DNA of 64,000 bases from Streptomyces sp. NBC_01353 (GTDB lineage: Bacteria; Actinomycetota; Actinomycetes; Streptomycetales; Streptomycetaceae). The notes below the pieces were generated by a model. The model did not search any database and was not told where the DNA came from. It saw nothing but the letters and a program-made list of their open reading frames with translations. The first letter of the stretch is position 1. Every line of letters starts with the position of its first letter. The translations under genes and the position numbers were made by a program. Positions 26,193 through 35,380 of this stretch are shown here, piece by piece. The stretch is taken from assembly GCF_036237275.1 (NCBI RefSeq), contig NZ_CP108352.1, forward strand, positions 5,394,001-5,458,000, in the 5' to 3' direction.

Positions 26193-26683
26193 CACACCTC
26201 ACCGTCCTGGGACTCGTCCGACGGCCACGGGTCGCGCAGCCACAGGTCGTCCGCGACCGAGGTGGTGGCCAGGAGTTCGGCCAGCCCGTCGTCGATGCCG
26301 AGCTGCTCGGACTCGGTGCCCGGCGGAACGGCGCGCAGGGTCCGCTCCAGCCACGCGGACACCTGTACGGAGGGCGCTTCGAGCAGTGCGTCGCCGTCGG
26401 GGGAGGAGAGCGCCATCAGGACGACGTTGCGCCCGTCGACCTTGGTGGGCCAGATGCGGACGTCCCCGTGGCCGCACGGCCGGAAGACACCTTCGACGAG
26501 CAGCTCGCGGGCGAACGTCCAGTTGACCGGGTGGTCCGAGCCGATGTGGAAGGTGATGTGCACGGCGTACGGGTCGTCGGTGCGGTACGCGAGCCGGGCG
26601 GGCACGGGGATGGAGCGCTCGGGGGAGAGCACCAGCTTCAGCTCCAGCTCGCGCTCGACCACGGTGTTCTCGGTGTTCTGCAT
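26192..26683 (-). CDS. ssgG: SsgA-like sporulation/cell-division protein (SALP), probably SsgG
   Basis: The 163-residue product starts at ATG 26683 (MQNTENTVVERELELKLVLS). It follows the SsgA/SsgB family pattern: an N-terminal beta-rich part, then IPVPARLAYRTDDPYAVHITFH, WTFARELLVEGVFRPCGHGDVRIWP and LSSPDGDALLEAP, and a C-terminal helix. SALPs are unique to morphologically complex actinomycetes and steer septation and spore-wall assembly. The choice of SsgG rests on the hppD/GlcD neighbourhood as I remember it, plus the extended C-terminus. The stop abuts the 24-bp tandem repeats. Confidence 0.8.
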   Translation of the reverse strand: MQNTENTVVERELELKLVLSPERSIPVPARLAYRTDDPYAVHITFHIGSDHPVNWTFARELLVEGVFRPCGHGDVRIWPTKVDGRNVVLMALSSPDGDALLEAPSVQVSAWLERTLRAVPPGTESEQLGIDDGLAELLATTSVADDLWLRDPWPSDESQDGEV

Positions 26684-26975
26684 GGCGTGACGTCCTCTCC
26701 GGTCCGGGGCCCCGGGTGGGCCCGCACCGGAAGAGAGCGCGGTCGTGGCCGGCCATGACGCGACTTCGGAGAAGTTTTTTGAGGAGATTTTCGCGAGGTT
26801 CCGGCGGGATCGTCGGCCCGAGCGTGACGGTGAGTGGCGGGATCCGTGGGTATGTCGCTCGAAGGCGGGTTTCTCACGGCCACGTTCTTCCCGCGGCACC
26901 GTTCTTCGTTACTGTCCTCCTTGGGCCCCCGGGCCCGATGTCGTAGAAGCGTTGTCACGGAACGGAGTCGGGGCA
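26684..26975. promoter_or_regulatory. Divergent intergenic region ssgG / RDD gene
   Basis: These 292 bases carry no supported gene. An AT-rich patch lies near 26772-26792 (GAAGTTTTTTGAGGAGATTT), probably promoter DNA. CGGAGTCGGGG just before GTG 26976 is the ribosome site of the RDD gene. GGAGAGG precedes ssgG by about 10 bases. Confidence 0.45.
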
Positions 26976-28469
26976 GTGGCTACTCCTCCTGGAGCCGGCG
27001 GGGAGGTACCGCAGGCCGGGTACTACCCGGACCCGTCCATTCCCGGATACATCCGGTACTGGAACGGGGGCGCCTGGGTGCCCGGGACGAGCCGTCCCGC
27101 GCCCAGGGAGGGCGAGGCGCCGCCGACCGCCCCCGCGGGGGCGATGCCCGCGGGGCCGGCGATGGCCCCGAACCCCTCGCCCGCACCCGTGGCTCCGTCC
27201 ACGCCGGTACCGGCCGTGGAGGAGACGGGACCCGTCTTCCTGGACGAGGAACCGGTCGCCGAGACGCGGCCCGAGCCGGCCTCGGCCTGGCAGGCGGACG
27301 TCTCGCGGCAGACCGGTTTCGGCGGCGACCGCGACCAGCGCGTCTCCTGGGGCGCGCCGGAGGCGGAGCCCGCGGCCTCGACGCCGGCCGCGCAGGACCC
27401 CCGTGTGGCCGCCGCCCGGACCCCTGACCCCGAGCCCGCTCCCACGCCCGCCGCGCGCCCGACGACCACGTCTCCGGCCCGCCTCGGCGGGATGCCCGTC
27501 ACCCCGGCTCCGGCCGCCGACCCGACGGGCGGAGCGCTGCCCGGCGTACGGCAGCCCCAGGGGGACGGGACGATGACGATCCGCGCCCTCGCGCCGAAGG
27601 GCGGACAGGCGGCCCAGGCCGCGCGTGCGCCCCAGGGCGCGCAGGGTGCCCAGGCGGCGCAGGGACCGCACGGCACGCAGGACGCCCCCGGCGGGCAGAG
27701 CCCGCAAGGCCCGCAGGCCCTCAGGGCGCCGCAGGCACCGCTTCCGCACGTGCCCGGCCAGCCTCAGCCCGCCCCGGCGCCCGCCCCGACGCCCGCTTCC
27801 GCCGCCTCCCCCGCCCCCGTCACCACCGGCCCCGGCGGTGGCGCCCCCTCCTGGCCGCAGCAGGTGCAGCAGCTCGCGCACCCCTCGCCCGCCGCGGCGA
27901 GCCCCCGGGCCGAGGCCGAGCAGCCTGTCCTCCCCTGGAAGCCGCCCGTCGAGGACCTGTTCCTGCAGGCCGCCCGGGCGCAGGCCGCCGCCCGCCCCGC
28001 CCCTCTCGGCAAGCGCCTCGCCGCCCGCCTCGTCGACACCCTTGTCCTCGGCGCGCTCGTCGGAGGGGCGTCCTTCCCCTTCGTCACTCAGGCGCTCGAC
28101 CACATCGACGCCAAGATCGAGGCGGCCAAGCAGACCGGCACCACGGTCCAGGTCTGGCTCCTGGACGGCACGACCTCCCTCAACTTCGGGATCGCGCTGG
28201 CCGCGCTGCTCGTCCTCGGCGTGCTGTACGAGGCGCTGCCCACCGCCAAGTGGGGTCGCACGCTCGGCAAGAAGCTCTGCGGTCTCCAGGTGCGGGACAT
28301 CGAGGCGCATGAGCCGCCGACGTTCGGCGCGGCCCTGCGCCGCTGGCTCGTCTACAGCGTCCTGGGGCTTCTGGTCCTCGGTGTCCTGAACGTCCTGTGG
28401 TGCCTCTTCGACCGACCCTGGCGCCAGTGCTGGCACGACAAGGCGGCCCACACGTTCGTGGCGGGCTAG
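26976..28469 (+). CDS. RDD-family membrane protein with N-terminal DUF2510 domain
   Basis: GTG 26976. The 497-residue product opens with a DUF2510 motif (AGYYPDPSIPGYIRYWNGGAWV, residues about 14-35), followed by a very long Pro/Ala/Gln low-complexity region (about 40-335, with an AQGAQ-type run) and a C-terminal RDD domain (about 340-495) with three membrane helices and the family Arg-Asp-type motif KRLAARLVDTLV. RDD proteins are poorly understood, with transport roles suggested. It lies 91 bp before a second RDD gene. Confidence 0.85.
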   Translation: MATPPGAGGEVPQAGYYPDPSIPGYIRYWNGGAWVPGTSRPAPREGEAPPTAPAGAMPAGPAMAPNPSPAPVAPSTPVPAVEETGPVFLDEEPVAETRPEPASAWQADVSRQTGFGGDRDQRVSWGAPEAEPAASTPAAQDPRVAAARTPDPEPAPTPAARPTTTSPARLGGMPVTPAPAADPTGGALPGVRQPQGDGTMTIRALAPKGGQAAQAARAPQGAQGAQAAQGPHGTQDAPGGQSPQGPQALRAPQAPLPHVPGQPQPAPAPAPTPASAASPAPVTTGPGGGAPSWPQQVQQLAHPSPAAASPRAEAEQPVLPWKPPVEDLFLQAARAQAAARPAPLGKRLAARLVDTLVLGALVGGASFPFVTQALDHIDAKIEAAKQTGTTVQVWLLDGTTSLNFGIALAALLVLGVLYEALPTAKWGRTLGKKLCGLQVRDIEAHEPPTFGAALRRWLVYSVLGLLVLGVLNVLWCLFDRPWRQCWHDKAAHTFVAG

Positions 28470-28560
28470 GGGGCGTCCGGGCCGAGGCGGCCCGTACGGC
28501 GGTCGCTCGAACGGGCGGCGATTCCTTGCGGGGCTCTGGCTCGCGGGATGCACTGCCCCC

Positions 28561-29313
28561 ATGAGCAACGACCAGCCGACGCCCGGCCAGCCGCCCGAGG
28601 ACGACCCGTTCCTCAAGAAGCCGCAGGAGCCCACGCCGCCGTCGGCGGGCTCTCCCGGGAGCGGGAGTCAGCCGCCTCCCCCCGAAGGACCGCCGCCGGG
28701 AGGTCCCCCGCCCGAGGGGCCGCCGCCCGGAGGTCCGCCTCCCGGCTCCCCGTACGGCAACGTGCCGCCGCCGCCCCCGCCGTACGGCTCCCAGCCCTAC
28801 GGCGGCGGTGGTGCGTACGGCGGTGCGGACCCGCTCGCCGGGATGCCGCCGCTCGCCGACTCCGGCAAGCGCATCCTCGCGAGGATCATCGACTGGCTGA
28901 TCGTCGCCGTTCCGCTCGCGATCATCGGCATCCCGTTCAACGTGTACGACCGGGCGACCGACAGCGACGACTTCGGTGACACCATCACCGCGACCAGCAC
29001 CGGCACCGGTCTCGTCTTCCAGCTCATCACCATCGTGGCGTTCGTCGCGTACGACACCGTGATGGTGGCGAAGGGCGGTCAGACCCTCGGCAAGAAGTGG
29101 CTGAAGCTGCGGGTCGCGATGCTCAACGACGGCTCCACACCGCCGATGAACGCCTCGCTGATCCGCGCCCTCGTGCTCTGGCTGCCGGCGCTGATCTGCT
29201 GCGCCTGCCTGTGGCCGCTGCTCCTGCTGATCCTCATCCTGGTCGACAAGCCCTACAAGCAGGGCCTGCACGACAAGGCCGCCAAGACCGTGGTGGTGGC
29301 CGTGCCGCAGTAG
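28561..29313 (+). CDS. Second RDD-family membrane protein
   Basis: The 250-residue product has a Gly/Pro-rich N-terminus with PEGPPPGGPP-type repeats (about 30-90) and an RDD domain (about 95-245) with KRILARIIDWLIVAVPLAII, a middle helix, the motif GGQTLGKKWLKLRV and the end KPYKQGLHDKAAKTVVV. It is a paralogue of the preceding protein without the DUF2510 part. Function unknown. Convergent with a small membrane protein 13 bp away. Confidence 0.85.
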   Translation: MSNDQPTPGQPPEDDPFLKKPQEPTPPSAGSPGSGSQPPPPEGPPPGGPPPEGPPPGGPPPGSPYGNVPPPPPPYGSQPYGGGGAYGGADPLAGMPPLADSGKRILARIIDWLIVAVPLAIIGIPFNVYDRATDSDDFGDTITATSTGTGLVFQLITIVAFVAYDTVMVAKGGQTLGKKWLKLRVAMLNDGSTPPMNASLIRALVLWLPALICCACLWPLLLLILILVDKPYKQGLHDKAAKTVVVAVPQ

Positions 29314-29326
29314 CTACGGGCGAGCC

Positions 29327-29602
29327 TCACGACCCGATCCGGGTATCGACCCCCGCGCCCACCGGCGCGGCCGGTACCCGGATCTCGTCGTTCCGGGGGA
29401 GGGGCGGCGCGGGTGCCGGGGCGGCGGCCTTGCGGTGCACGGGCATCGTCACCGTGACCAGCAGCCCGAGAAGCAGCCCGGCAGCGCTGATCACTACGAT
29501 CCCCAGCGCGGTCGTGGTGCGGGACAGCAGCAGCAGGGCGACGGTCGAGAAGACGACGGTGGCCGAACCATAGGCGAGCTGTGCGGCGTTCGGACGCGGC
29601 AT
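29327..29602 (-). CDS. Small two-helix membrane protein
   Basis: The 91-residue product from ATG 29602 (MPRPNAAQLAYGSATVVF) has two hydrophobic helices (about 11-29 and 33-53) and a Pro/Ala-rich polar tail. An upstream in-frame ATG would add 8 residues. No family is recognised; it is typical of small Streptomyces membrane proteins. Confidence 0.65.
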   Translation of the reverse strand: MPRPNAAQLAYGSATVVFSTVALLLLSRTTTALGIVVISAAGLLLGLLVTVTMPVHRKAAAPAPAPPLPRNDEIRVPAAPVGAGVDTRIGS

Positions 29603-29945
29603 GACGGGTACCGTCCCTCGAAGCATCGGCGGGTCGCACTCGCGAGCGACTCTATGACGGTGGATGCCCGAGCGAAACGGGTAGTAAGCGTGACCTAACC
29701 CACGGTACGGGTGCACAGGGGGCGCATGGAATCATCGGTACCGCCAACCACCCCTCAGGGTGCGCCTGATGGTCGTCCGGATAACGGAAATGGACGCCCG
29801 CATAGTGCAGTTGGTCTGTGCAAGTCAAGGTCTGTCTTTTCTCTCGTAACTCCGGTCGAATGTCGTCACTTGTGACGCGCGACCCCGCCGGCGGACACCC
29901 CACCCTCGGTCCGTGCGGTCGTGGGCGCCGGGGAGGAATCATCAA
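29603..29945 (+). promoter_or_regulatory. Promoter region of the secreted protease, with a palindrome
   Basis: No gene is seen in these 343 bases. It is AT-richer than average and contains the palindrome CGTCACTTGTGACG at 29864-29877, a good regulator-site candidate about 70 bp upstream of the M6 protease. GGGGAGGAAT precedes GTG 29946. Confidence 0.55.
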
Positions 29946-32387
29946 GTGACCAACAGACGACGGGCGATCAGAGCGTCCGCAGTCGTCGTGGCGCTCGCGG
30001 CCACCGCCGCCAGCGCCTCGACCTTCGCCACCGCATGGGCCGACGACAAGGGCCCGGGGGCACCGACCGCCATCGAACGTCAGGACCCGGCCCCGGGTGC
30101 CGGCGCCGACAAGACGGCGGTCGACCACGACCTCGAGGGCCCGTACAGCAAGCAGCAGGAGCAGCAGCGCAAGGCTGCCCTGGAGCAGGTGCTGAGCGGC
30201 GAGACCAAGGTCGAGCGCCGCGGTGGCTCCCAGGTCGTCAAGCTCGACAGCAAGAAGTACGTCGAGCTGGGCCGTGAGAAGACCGACAAGATCTTCACGA
30301 TCCTCGTCGAGTTCGGCGACAAGGTGGACAACACCACCCTGGTCGACCGCGCCGACGACGACACGCCCGAGCCGAAGCCGAAGTTCGGCGGCACGCCCGG
30401 CCCGCTGCACAACCAGATAGCCGAGCCGGACCGTGCGAAGGACAACTCCACGGCCTGGCAGAAGGACTACAACCAGCAGCACTTCCAGGACCTGTACTTC
30501 GGCACCGGCAAGGACAAGAAGGGCCAGCCGAAGCAGTCCCTGAAGACCTACTACGAGAAGACCTCCTCGGGCCGGTACTCGGTCGAGGGCGGCGTCTCGG
30601 ACTGGGTCAAGGTCGAGTACAACGAGGCCCGTTACGGCTCGAACTACTGCGGCAACAGCAACTGCGCCAACGTCTGGGACGCCGTCCGCGACGGTGTCAC
30701 CGCGTGGACCGCGGACCAGAAGGCCAAGGGCCGTACCGACGCCCAGATCAAGGCCGACATCGCGCAGTACGACCAGTGGGACCGGTACGACTTCGACGCC
30801 GACGGCAACTTCAACGAGGCCGACGGCTACATCGACCACTTCCAGATCGTCCACGCCGGCGAGGACGAGTCCGCGGGCGGCGGCGCCCAGGCCAGTGACG
30901 CCCTGTGGGCCCACCGCTGGTACGCGTACGGCACGGACGCGGGCAAGACCGGCCCGTCGAACAACAAGTCCGGCGGCACGCAGGTCGGCACCACCGGCAT
31001 CTGGGTCGGCGACTACACGATGCAGCCCGAGAACGGCGGCCTCGGTGTCTTCGCCCACGAGTACGGTCACGACCTGGGTCTGCCCGACCTGTACGACACC
31101 TCGGGCAAGGCGGGCGCCGAGAACTCGACCGGCTTCTGGTCCCTGATGTCCTCCGGTTCCTGGCTCGGCCGGGGCAAGGAGTCCATCGGCGACCTGCCCG
31201 GCGACATGAACTCCTGGGACAAGCTGCAGCTCGGCTGGCTCAACTACACCAAGGTGAGCAACGAGCAGCGCGGTACGAAGTCCACCCACAAGCTGGGCGT
31301 GGCCGAGTACAACACCAAGAACCCGCAGGCGCTCGTCGTCGAGCTGCCGAAGAAGAAGGTCACCACCGATGTCGTCGCGCCCGCCGAGGGTGCCACGCAG
31401 TGGTGGAGCGACATGGGTGACGACCTCAAGAACACCCTGACCCGCTCCGTCGACCTCACGGGCAAGTCGAAGGCCACCCTGGAGCTCAAGGGCTGGTACG
31501 ACATCGAGCTGGACTACGACTACCTCTACACCGAGGTGTCGACGGACGGTGGCGCCAACTGGACCGCCCTGGACGGCACGGTGGACGGCAAGCCGCTGCC
31601 GCGCGACGCGAGCGGCGCCCCGGCGCTGACCGACGTCTCCGGCGCGTACAAGCCGCTCGTCTTCCCGCTGGACGCCTACGCGGGCAAGAAGTTCGACCTC
31701 CGCTTCCGCTACCAGACGGACGGCGGCGCGGGCGGCAAGGGCTTCGCGGCCGACGCCATCACGCTGACCGCCGACGGCGCCACCGTCTTCTCGGACAACG
31801 CCGAGAACGGTGACAACGGCTGGACGGCGAAGGGCTTCTCGCGGATCGCCAAGGGGTTCACGAAGGAGTACGAGCAGTACTACCTCGCGGAGAACCGCCA
31901 GTACGTCTCGTACGACGCGACCCTCAAGGTCGGCCCGTACAACTTCGGGTTCACGGGTGACAAGGCCAGCTGGGTCGAGCACTACCCGTACCAGAACGGT
32001 CTGCTGATCTGGCAGTGGGACACCTCGCAGAAGGACAACAACACGGCCGTCCACCCCGGCCAGGGTCTGATCCTTCCGATCGACGCGCACCCGACGCCGC
32101 TGAAGAACGCCGACGGCACCCTGATGCGCAACCGCGTCCAGGCGTACGACTCGACGTTCGGCACCTACCGCACCGACGCGATCCGGCTGCATAAGGCGGA
32201 CCAGCCGGCGTGGGTGAAGTCGCAGCCCGGCGTCCCGGTCTTCGACGACCGGCGCGGCACGTACTGGTACACGGAGACCGAGCGGGCCGGTGTCAAGGTA
32301 ACTGACACCAACACCAAGATCGCGATCGTCCAGGAGCCGAAGAACGGCCAGACGATCACCGTCCAGGTGGGTCCGTCTCAGAAGTAA
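29946..32387 (+). CDS. Secreted M6-family metalloprotease (immune inhibitor A-like)
   Basis: GTG 29946 with GGGGAGGAAT upstream. The 813-residue product has a Sec signal peptide (MTNRRRAIRASAVVVALAAT, cleavage near ASASTFATAWA), a propeptide, and the catalytic domain with HEYGHDLGLPDLYD (zinc His371, catalytic Glu372, His375) followed by FWSLMSSGSW (Met-turn). The C-terminal half is a beta-rich region typical of M6 peptidases (LELKGWYDIELDYDYLYTEV). It is an exported zinc protease, probably for nutrient protein breakdown. A strong terminator follows. Confidence 0.93.
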   Translation: MTNRRRAIRASAVVVALAATAASASTFATAWADDKGPGAPTAIERQDPAPGAGADKTAVDHDLEGPYSKQQEQQRKAALEQVLSGETKVERRGGSQVVKLDSKKYVELGREKTDKIFTILVEFGDKVDNTTLVDRADDDTPEPKPKFGGTPGPLHNQIAEPDRAKDNSTAWQKDYNQQHFQDLYFGTGKDKKGQPKQSLKTYYEKTSSGRYSVEGGVSDWVKVEYNEARYGSNYCGNSNCANVWDAVRDGVTAWTADQKAKGRTDAQIKADIAQYDQWDRYDFDADGNFNEADGYIDHFQIVHAGEDESAGGGAQASDALWAHRWYAYGTDAGKTGPSNNKSGGTQVGTTGIWVGDYTMQPENGGLGVFAHEYGHDLGLPDLYDTSGKAGAENSTGFWSLMSSGSWLGRGKESIGDLPGDMNSWDKLQLGWLNYTKVSNEQRGTKSTHKLGVAEYNTKNPQALVVELPKKKVTTDVVAPAEGATQWWSDMGDDLKNTLTRSVDLTGKSKATLELKGWYDIELDYDYLYTEVSTDGGANWTALDGTVDGKPLPRDASGAPALTDVSGAYKPLVFPLDAYAGKKFDLRFRYQTDGGAGGKGFAADAITLTADGATVFSDNAENGDNGWTAKGFSRIAKGFTKEYEQYYLAENRQYVSYDATLKVGPYNFGFTGDKASWVEHYPYQNGLLIWQWDTSQKDNNTAVHPGQGLILPIDAHPTPLKNADGTLMRNRVQAYDSTFGTYRTDAIRLHKADQPAWVKSQPGVPVFDDRRGTYWYTETERAGVKVTDTNTKIAIVQEPKNGQTITVQVGPSQK

Positions 32388-32410
32388 TCTGCATCGTCGC
32401 AGGTCAAGCC

Positions 32411-32450
32411 ATGATCGGCCGTCGCCCTCTAGCGGGCGGCGGCCGATCGT
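32411..32450 (+). terminator. Terminator after the M6 protease
   Basis: A 17-bp stem (32411-32427 with 32434-32450, two G-U pairs) with a 6-base loop is followed by GTTT. Confidence 0.85.
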
Positions 32451-32511
32451 GTTTAGGTGCCTCTGGCCGAGTTCTTATTGACAGCAAGCTCACAGGGGGA
32501 GTGGTTTCGGG

Positions 32512-32967
32512 ATGCCCGGTGGAGGGTTCTGCAAGTTGCCAGGCGGCAGCGTGGTCGTCGCGATCGGGCTGCCGAGCCCGGCCGGCGACGGGGTCACGGT
32601 CCGCTTCCTGGTCCATGCCGCGAACCGCGCCCGCGCCCTGACCCGGCTGCGGAACCTGGGCCTGCGAGCGGTCTACCTCCGCGGCAACACGGAACCCCCG
32701 ACGCCGGACGAGATCACCGCGGTGCTCCACCACCCGGACGGCCTCCTGTGGAGATCGACGGCCGGAGAGCTCTGGCACTCCGCCCGTCTGCTGCCGCGCG
32801 AACCCGTGGCAAGTACATGTACCGCCACGGGGCCGGACCGCAGGGGCATATCCGCCGACCCGCACCCCGTCGACCCGGGCGCGCACCTCGCGGACCTGCA
32901 CCCGCACCCCGCCGACCTGGTCGTTCGTCTCGGGAGCCCTCAGACCACGGGCTTCCCGGTCAGCTGA
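32512..32967 (+). CDS. Conserved small protein, function unknown
   Basis: ATG 32512 with GGGGGAG about 15 bases upstream. The 151-residue product starts with a compact alpha/beta part (about 1-110: GGSVVVAIGLPSPAG, ALTRLRNLGLRAVYLRGN, TPDEITAVLHHPDGLLWR) that I remember as conserved beside the nicotinamidase gene in Streptomyces, and ends in a less ordered His/Pro tail. It overlaps the 3' end of the nicotinamidase gene by 28 bp, tail to tail. Function is not known. Confidence 0.65.
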   Translation: MPGGGFCKLPGGSVVVAIGLPSPAGDGVTVRFLVHAANRARALTRLRNLGLRAVYLRGNTEPPTPDEITAVLHHPDGLLWRSTAGELWHSARLLPREPVASTCTATGPDRRGISADPHPVDPGAHLADLHPHPADLVVRLGSPQTTGFPVS

Positions 32968-33536
32968 ACCCCGGCGCCCCGCAGCTCCTCCAGCGCCCGC
33001 TCCGTCGTCTCCTTGGCCACGCCCGCCGTGAGGTCGAGGAGGACCTGGACCTCGAACCCCTCCCGCGCCGCGTCCAACGCCGTCGCCCGCACGCAGTGGT
33101 CCGTCGCGATCCCCACCACGTCGACCTCGCGCACATCCCGCTCCCGCAGCCACTCCGCGAGCGTGCGACCGTTCTCGTCGCGCCCCTCGAAGCCGCTGTA
33201 CGCCGCTTCGTACGCCCCCTTGTCGAAGACCGCCTCGATCGCCCCGCTGGCGACCGCCGGCGCGAAGTTCGGGTGGAAGCCCACGCCCTCCGTACCGGCG
33301 ACGCAGTGCACCGGCCAGGAGGTGACGTAGTCCGGCTCCTGGCCCGCCGGGGCGAAGTGGTCGCCCGGGTCGACATGGTGGTCACGCGTCGCCACCACGT
33401 GCTGGTACGCGGCGCCCGCCGTCTCCCCGACCAGGTCGGTGATGGCGGCGGCGACATCCGCTCCCCCCGCCACCGCGAGGCTGCCGCCCTCGCAGAAGTC
33501 GTTCTGAACGTCCACGACGATCAATGCGCGGTGCAT
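32940..33536 (-). CDS. pncA: Nicotinamidase
   Basis: The 198-residue cysteine hydrolase of the isochorismatase fold deamidates nicotinamide to nicotinate for NAD salvage. The catalytic triad is visible: Asp9 (VVDVQNDFC), Lys106 (FDKGAYEA) and Cys148 (ATDHCVRAT), along with the metal-binding RDHHVDPGDHF (Asp52, His54, His60). It is 109 bp downstream of pncB on the same strand, so the two steps of nicotinamide salvage are encoded together. Confidence 0.93.
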   Translation of the reverse strand: MHRALIVVDVQNDFCEGGSLAVAGGADVAAAITDLVGETAGAAYQHVVATRDHHVDPGDHFAPAGQEPDYVTSWPVHCVAGTEGVGFHPNFAPAVASGAIEAVFDKGAYEAAYSGFEGRDENGRTLAEWLRERDVREVDVVGIATDHCVRATALDAAREGFEVQVLLDLTAGVAKETTERALEELRGAGVQLTGKPVV

Positions 33537-33645
33537 GGCGGGTGTCCTTTGGTGGGCCCGGTGGGGGAACGGAGGGGCACGGAAGGGGGAATGACGTCGA
33601 GCCTAGAGACTTCCCCCTTCTCGCGGGAGGGGGCGTCGCAGGGTG

Positions 33646-34974
33646 TTACACGTACTCCGTCGGCAGTACCGGCTCGCCCCGCGACAGCTGGATCGCCGAC
33701 ATCGGCAGCCCCGCCAGCGCCTCGATGTGCCGCGCCCGCGCCGCCTCCAGCGGCTCGCGGGCCACCACGTCGCCGCCCTTGACCAGCTCGACGAGCAGCT
33801 GGCGGTCGGCGAGCTCCGGCGGGACCGGACCCGTGCCGAGGACCTCGGCCTCCGCGACCCCCTCCGCGTCCGTCCGGCGCGCCGCCCACTTGCGGCCGCC
33901 GACCGAGGCCTTGCCGGCGACCGACTTCTTGGCGACCGGGGTCAGCGGCGCCTTCGGGTCGGCCGACGTGGCCCGGGCGACCAGCTTGTAGACCATCGAG
34001 CAGGTCGGGTGGCCGCTGCCGGTGACCAGCTGCGTTCCCACGCCGTACGCGTCGACCGGCGCCGCCGCCAGCGAGGCGATGGCGTACTCGTCGAGGTCGG
34101 AGGTGACCACGATCTTGGTGTCCTTCGCGCCCAGCTCGTCGAGCTGCGCCCGCACCCGGTGCGCGACGAGCAGCAGGTCCCCGGAGTCGATCCGGACCGC
34201 CCCGAGCTCCTTGCCGGCCACCTCGACGGCGGTGCGCACGGCCTCGGTCACGTCGTACGTGTCGACCAGCAGCGTCGTACCGCGGCCCAGTGTCTCCACC
34301 TGGGCCTGGAAGGCGTCCCGCTCGCTGTCGTGCAGCAGGGTGAAGGCGTGCGCGGAGGTGCCGACGGTCGGGATGCCGTAGCGGAAGCCGGCCGCCAGGT
34401 CCGAGGTGGAGTCGAAGCCGCCGACGTACGCGGCCCGCGAGGAGGCGACGGCGGCCAGCTCGTGGGTGCGCCGGGCGCCCATCTCGATCAGCCGCCGGCC
34501 GCCGGCCGCGGCCGACATCCGGGAGGCGGCCGCCGCGATGGCCGAGTCGTGGTTGAGGATCGAGAGGATCACGGTCTCCAGGAGCACGCACTCGGCGAAG
34601 GAGCCCTCGACCCGCAGGATCGGGGAGCCGGGGAAGTACACCTCGCCCTCGGGGTAGCCCCAGATGTCGCCCGAGAAGCGGTAGCCGGCCAGCCACCTCA
34701 GCGTCGGCTCGTCGACGATGCCCTGGTCGCGCAGGAAGCCGAGGACGCCCGGGTCGAAGCGGAAGTTCTCGACGGCGTCCAGGACGCGTCCGATACCGGC
34801 CACCACCCCGTAGCGCCGCCCCTCGGGCAGGCGTCGGGTGAAGACCTCGAAGACGGAGCGCCGGTCGGCGGTGCCGGCCTGGAGGGCGGCCTGCAGCATG
34901 GTCAGCTCGTACTGGTCGGTGAAGAGCGCGGTCGACGGCACGTCCACCGGGAGCCCAAGGTCCGCAGCGTTCAT
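33646..34974 (-). CDS. pncB: Nicotinate phosphoribosyltransferase
   Basis: The 442-residue product starts at ATG 34974 (MNAADLGLPVDVPSTALF). It makes nicotinate mononucleotide from nicotinate and PRPP. Family blocks include TDQYELTMLQAAL, LLVDTYDV, AVRIDSGDLLLVAHRVR, TSDLDEYAI and YGVGTQLVTGSGHPTCSMVYKL. It acts before PncA's product enters the NAD pathway. A perfect palindrome at 34990-35018, 15 bp from the start, is the likely control site. Confidence 0.94.
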   Translation of the reverse strand: MNAADLGLPVDVPSTALFTDQYELTMLQAALQAGTADRRSVFEVFTRRLPEGRRYGVVAGIGRVLDAVENFRFDPGVLGFLRDQGIVDEPTLRWLAGYRFSGDIWGYPEGEVYFPGSPILRVEGSFAECVLLETVILSILNHDSAIAAAASRMSAAAGGRRLIEMGARRTHELAAVASSRAAYVGGFDSTSDLAAGFRYGIPTVGTSAHAFTLLHDSERDAFQAQVETLGRGTTLLVDTYDVTEAVRTAVEVAGKELGAVRIDSGDLLLVAHRVRAQLDELGAKDTKIVVTSDLDEYAIASLAAAPVDAYGVGTQLVTGSGHPTCSMVYKLVARATSADPKAPLTPVAKKSVAGKASVGGRKWAARRTDAEGVAEAEVLGTGPVPPELADRQLLVELVKGGDVVAREPLEAARARHIEALAGLPMSAIQLSRGEPVLPTEYV

Positions 34975-34989
34975 GTCAGCGATGCTACA

Positions 34990-35018
34990 CGAGAAATCGT
35001 CAGTCTGACGATTTCTCG
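34990..35018. promoter_or_regulatory. 29-bp perfect palindrome between pncB and clpS
   Basis: Arms of 14 bp (CGAGAAATCGTCAG and its complement) flank a single T. It is AT-richer than its surroundings and lies 15 bp upstream of pncB and 57 bp upstream of divergent clpS. It is an operator candidate for an NAD-pathway regulator (for example an NrtR-type protein; inference). Confidence 0.8.
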
Positions 35019-35074
35019 GGCGGGGAGGTGACCCGTTTATGCGACCCCCCTTCCGAGGTGGCAGCATGGGGTAA

Positions 35075-35380
35075 GTGAGCGTCGCGCCTATTGAGATCGA
35101 ACGTACGGAGTCGGCCGAGGAGACCCATGCGGTCGTCGAGCCGGACGTCCCCTGGGTGACCCTCGTCCACAACGATCCGGTCAACCTGATGAGCTATGTG
35201 ACCTACGTCTTCCAGGCGTACTTCGGTTACTCCAAGGACAAGGCGCACAAGCTGATGCTCGACGTGCACCACAAGGGCCGCGCGGTGGTCTCCAGCGGGA
35301 CCCGCGAGGAGATGGAACGGGACGTGCAGGCGATGCACGGTTACGGGCTGTGGGCGACCCTCACCCAGGACCGCGGCTGA
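35075..35380 (+). CDS. clpS: ClpS, adaptor of the Clp protease
   Basis: The 101-residue product from GTG 35075 delivers N-degron substrates to ClpA/C-ClpP. The core [20 protein letters not shown] with the N-end-residue pocket (HNDP...M), and the following [14 protein letters not shown], are diagnostic. The first 25 residues are a variable arm. It overlaps the next gene by one base (TGATG). Confidence 0.93.
   Translation: MSVAPIEIERTESAEETHAVVEPDVPWVTLVHNDPVNLMSYVTYVFQAYFGYSKDKAHKLMLDVHHKGRAVVSSGTREEMERDVQAMHGYGLWATLTQDRG

Noticed and set aside
29652-32192. 846-codon open frame antisense to the M6 protease
   Set aside because: It mirrors a well-supported metalloprotease gene and its translation is a repetitive Val/Leu/Arg/Gly shadow typical of antisense frames in high-GC DNA.
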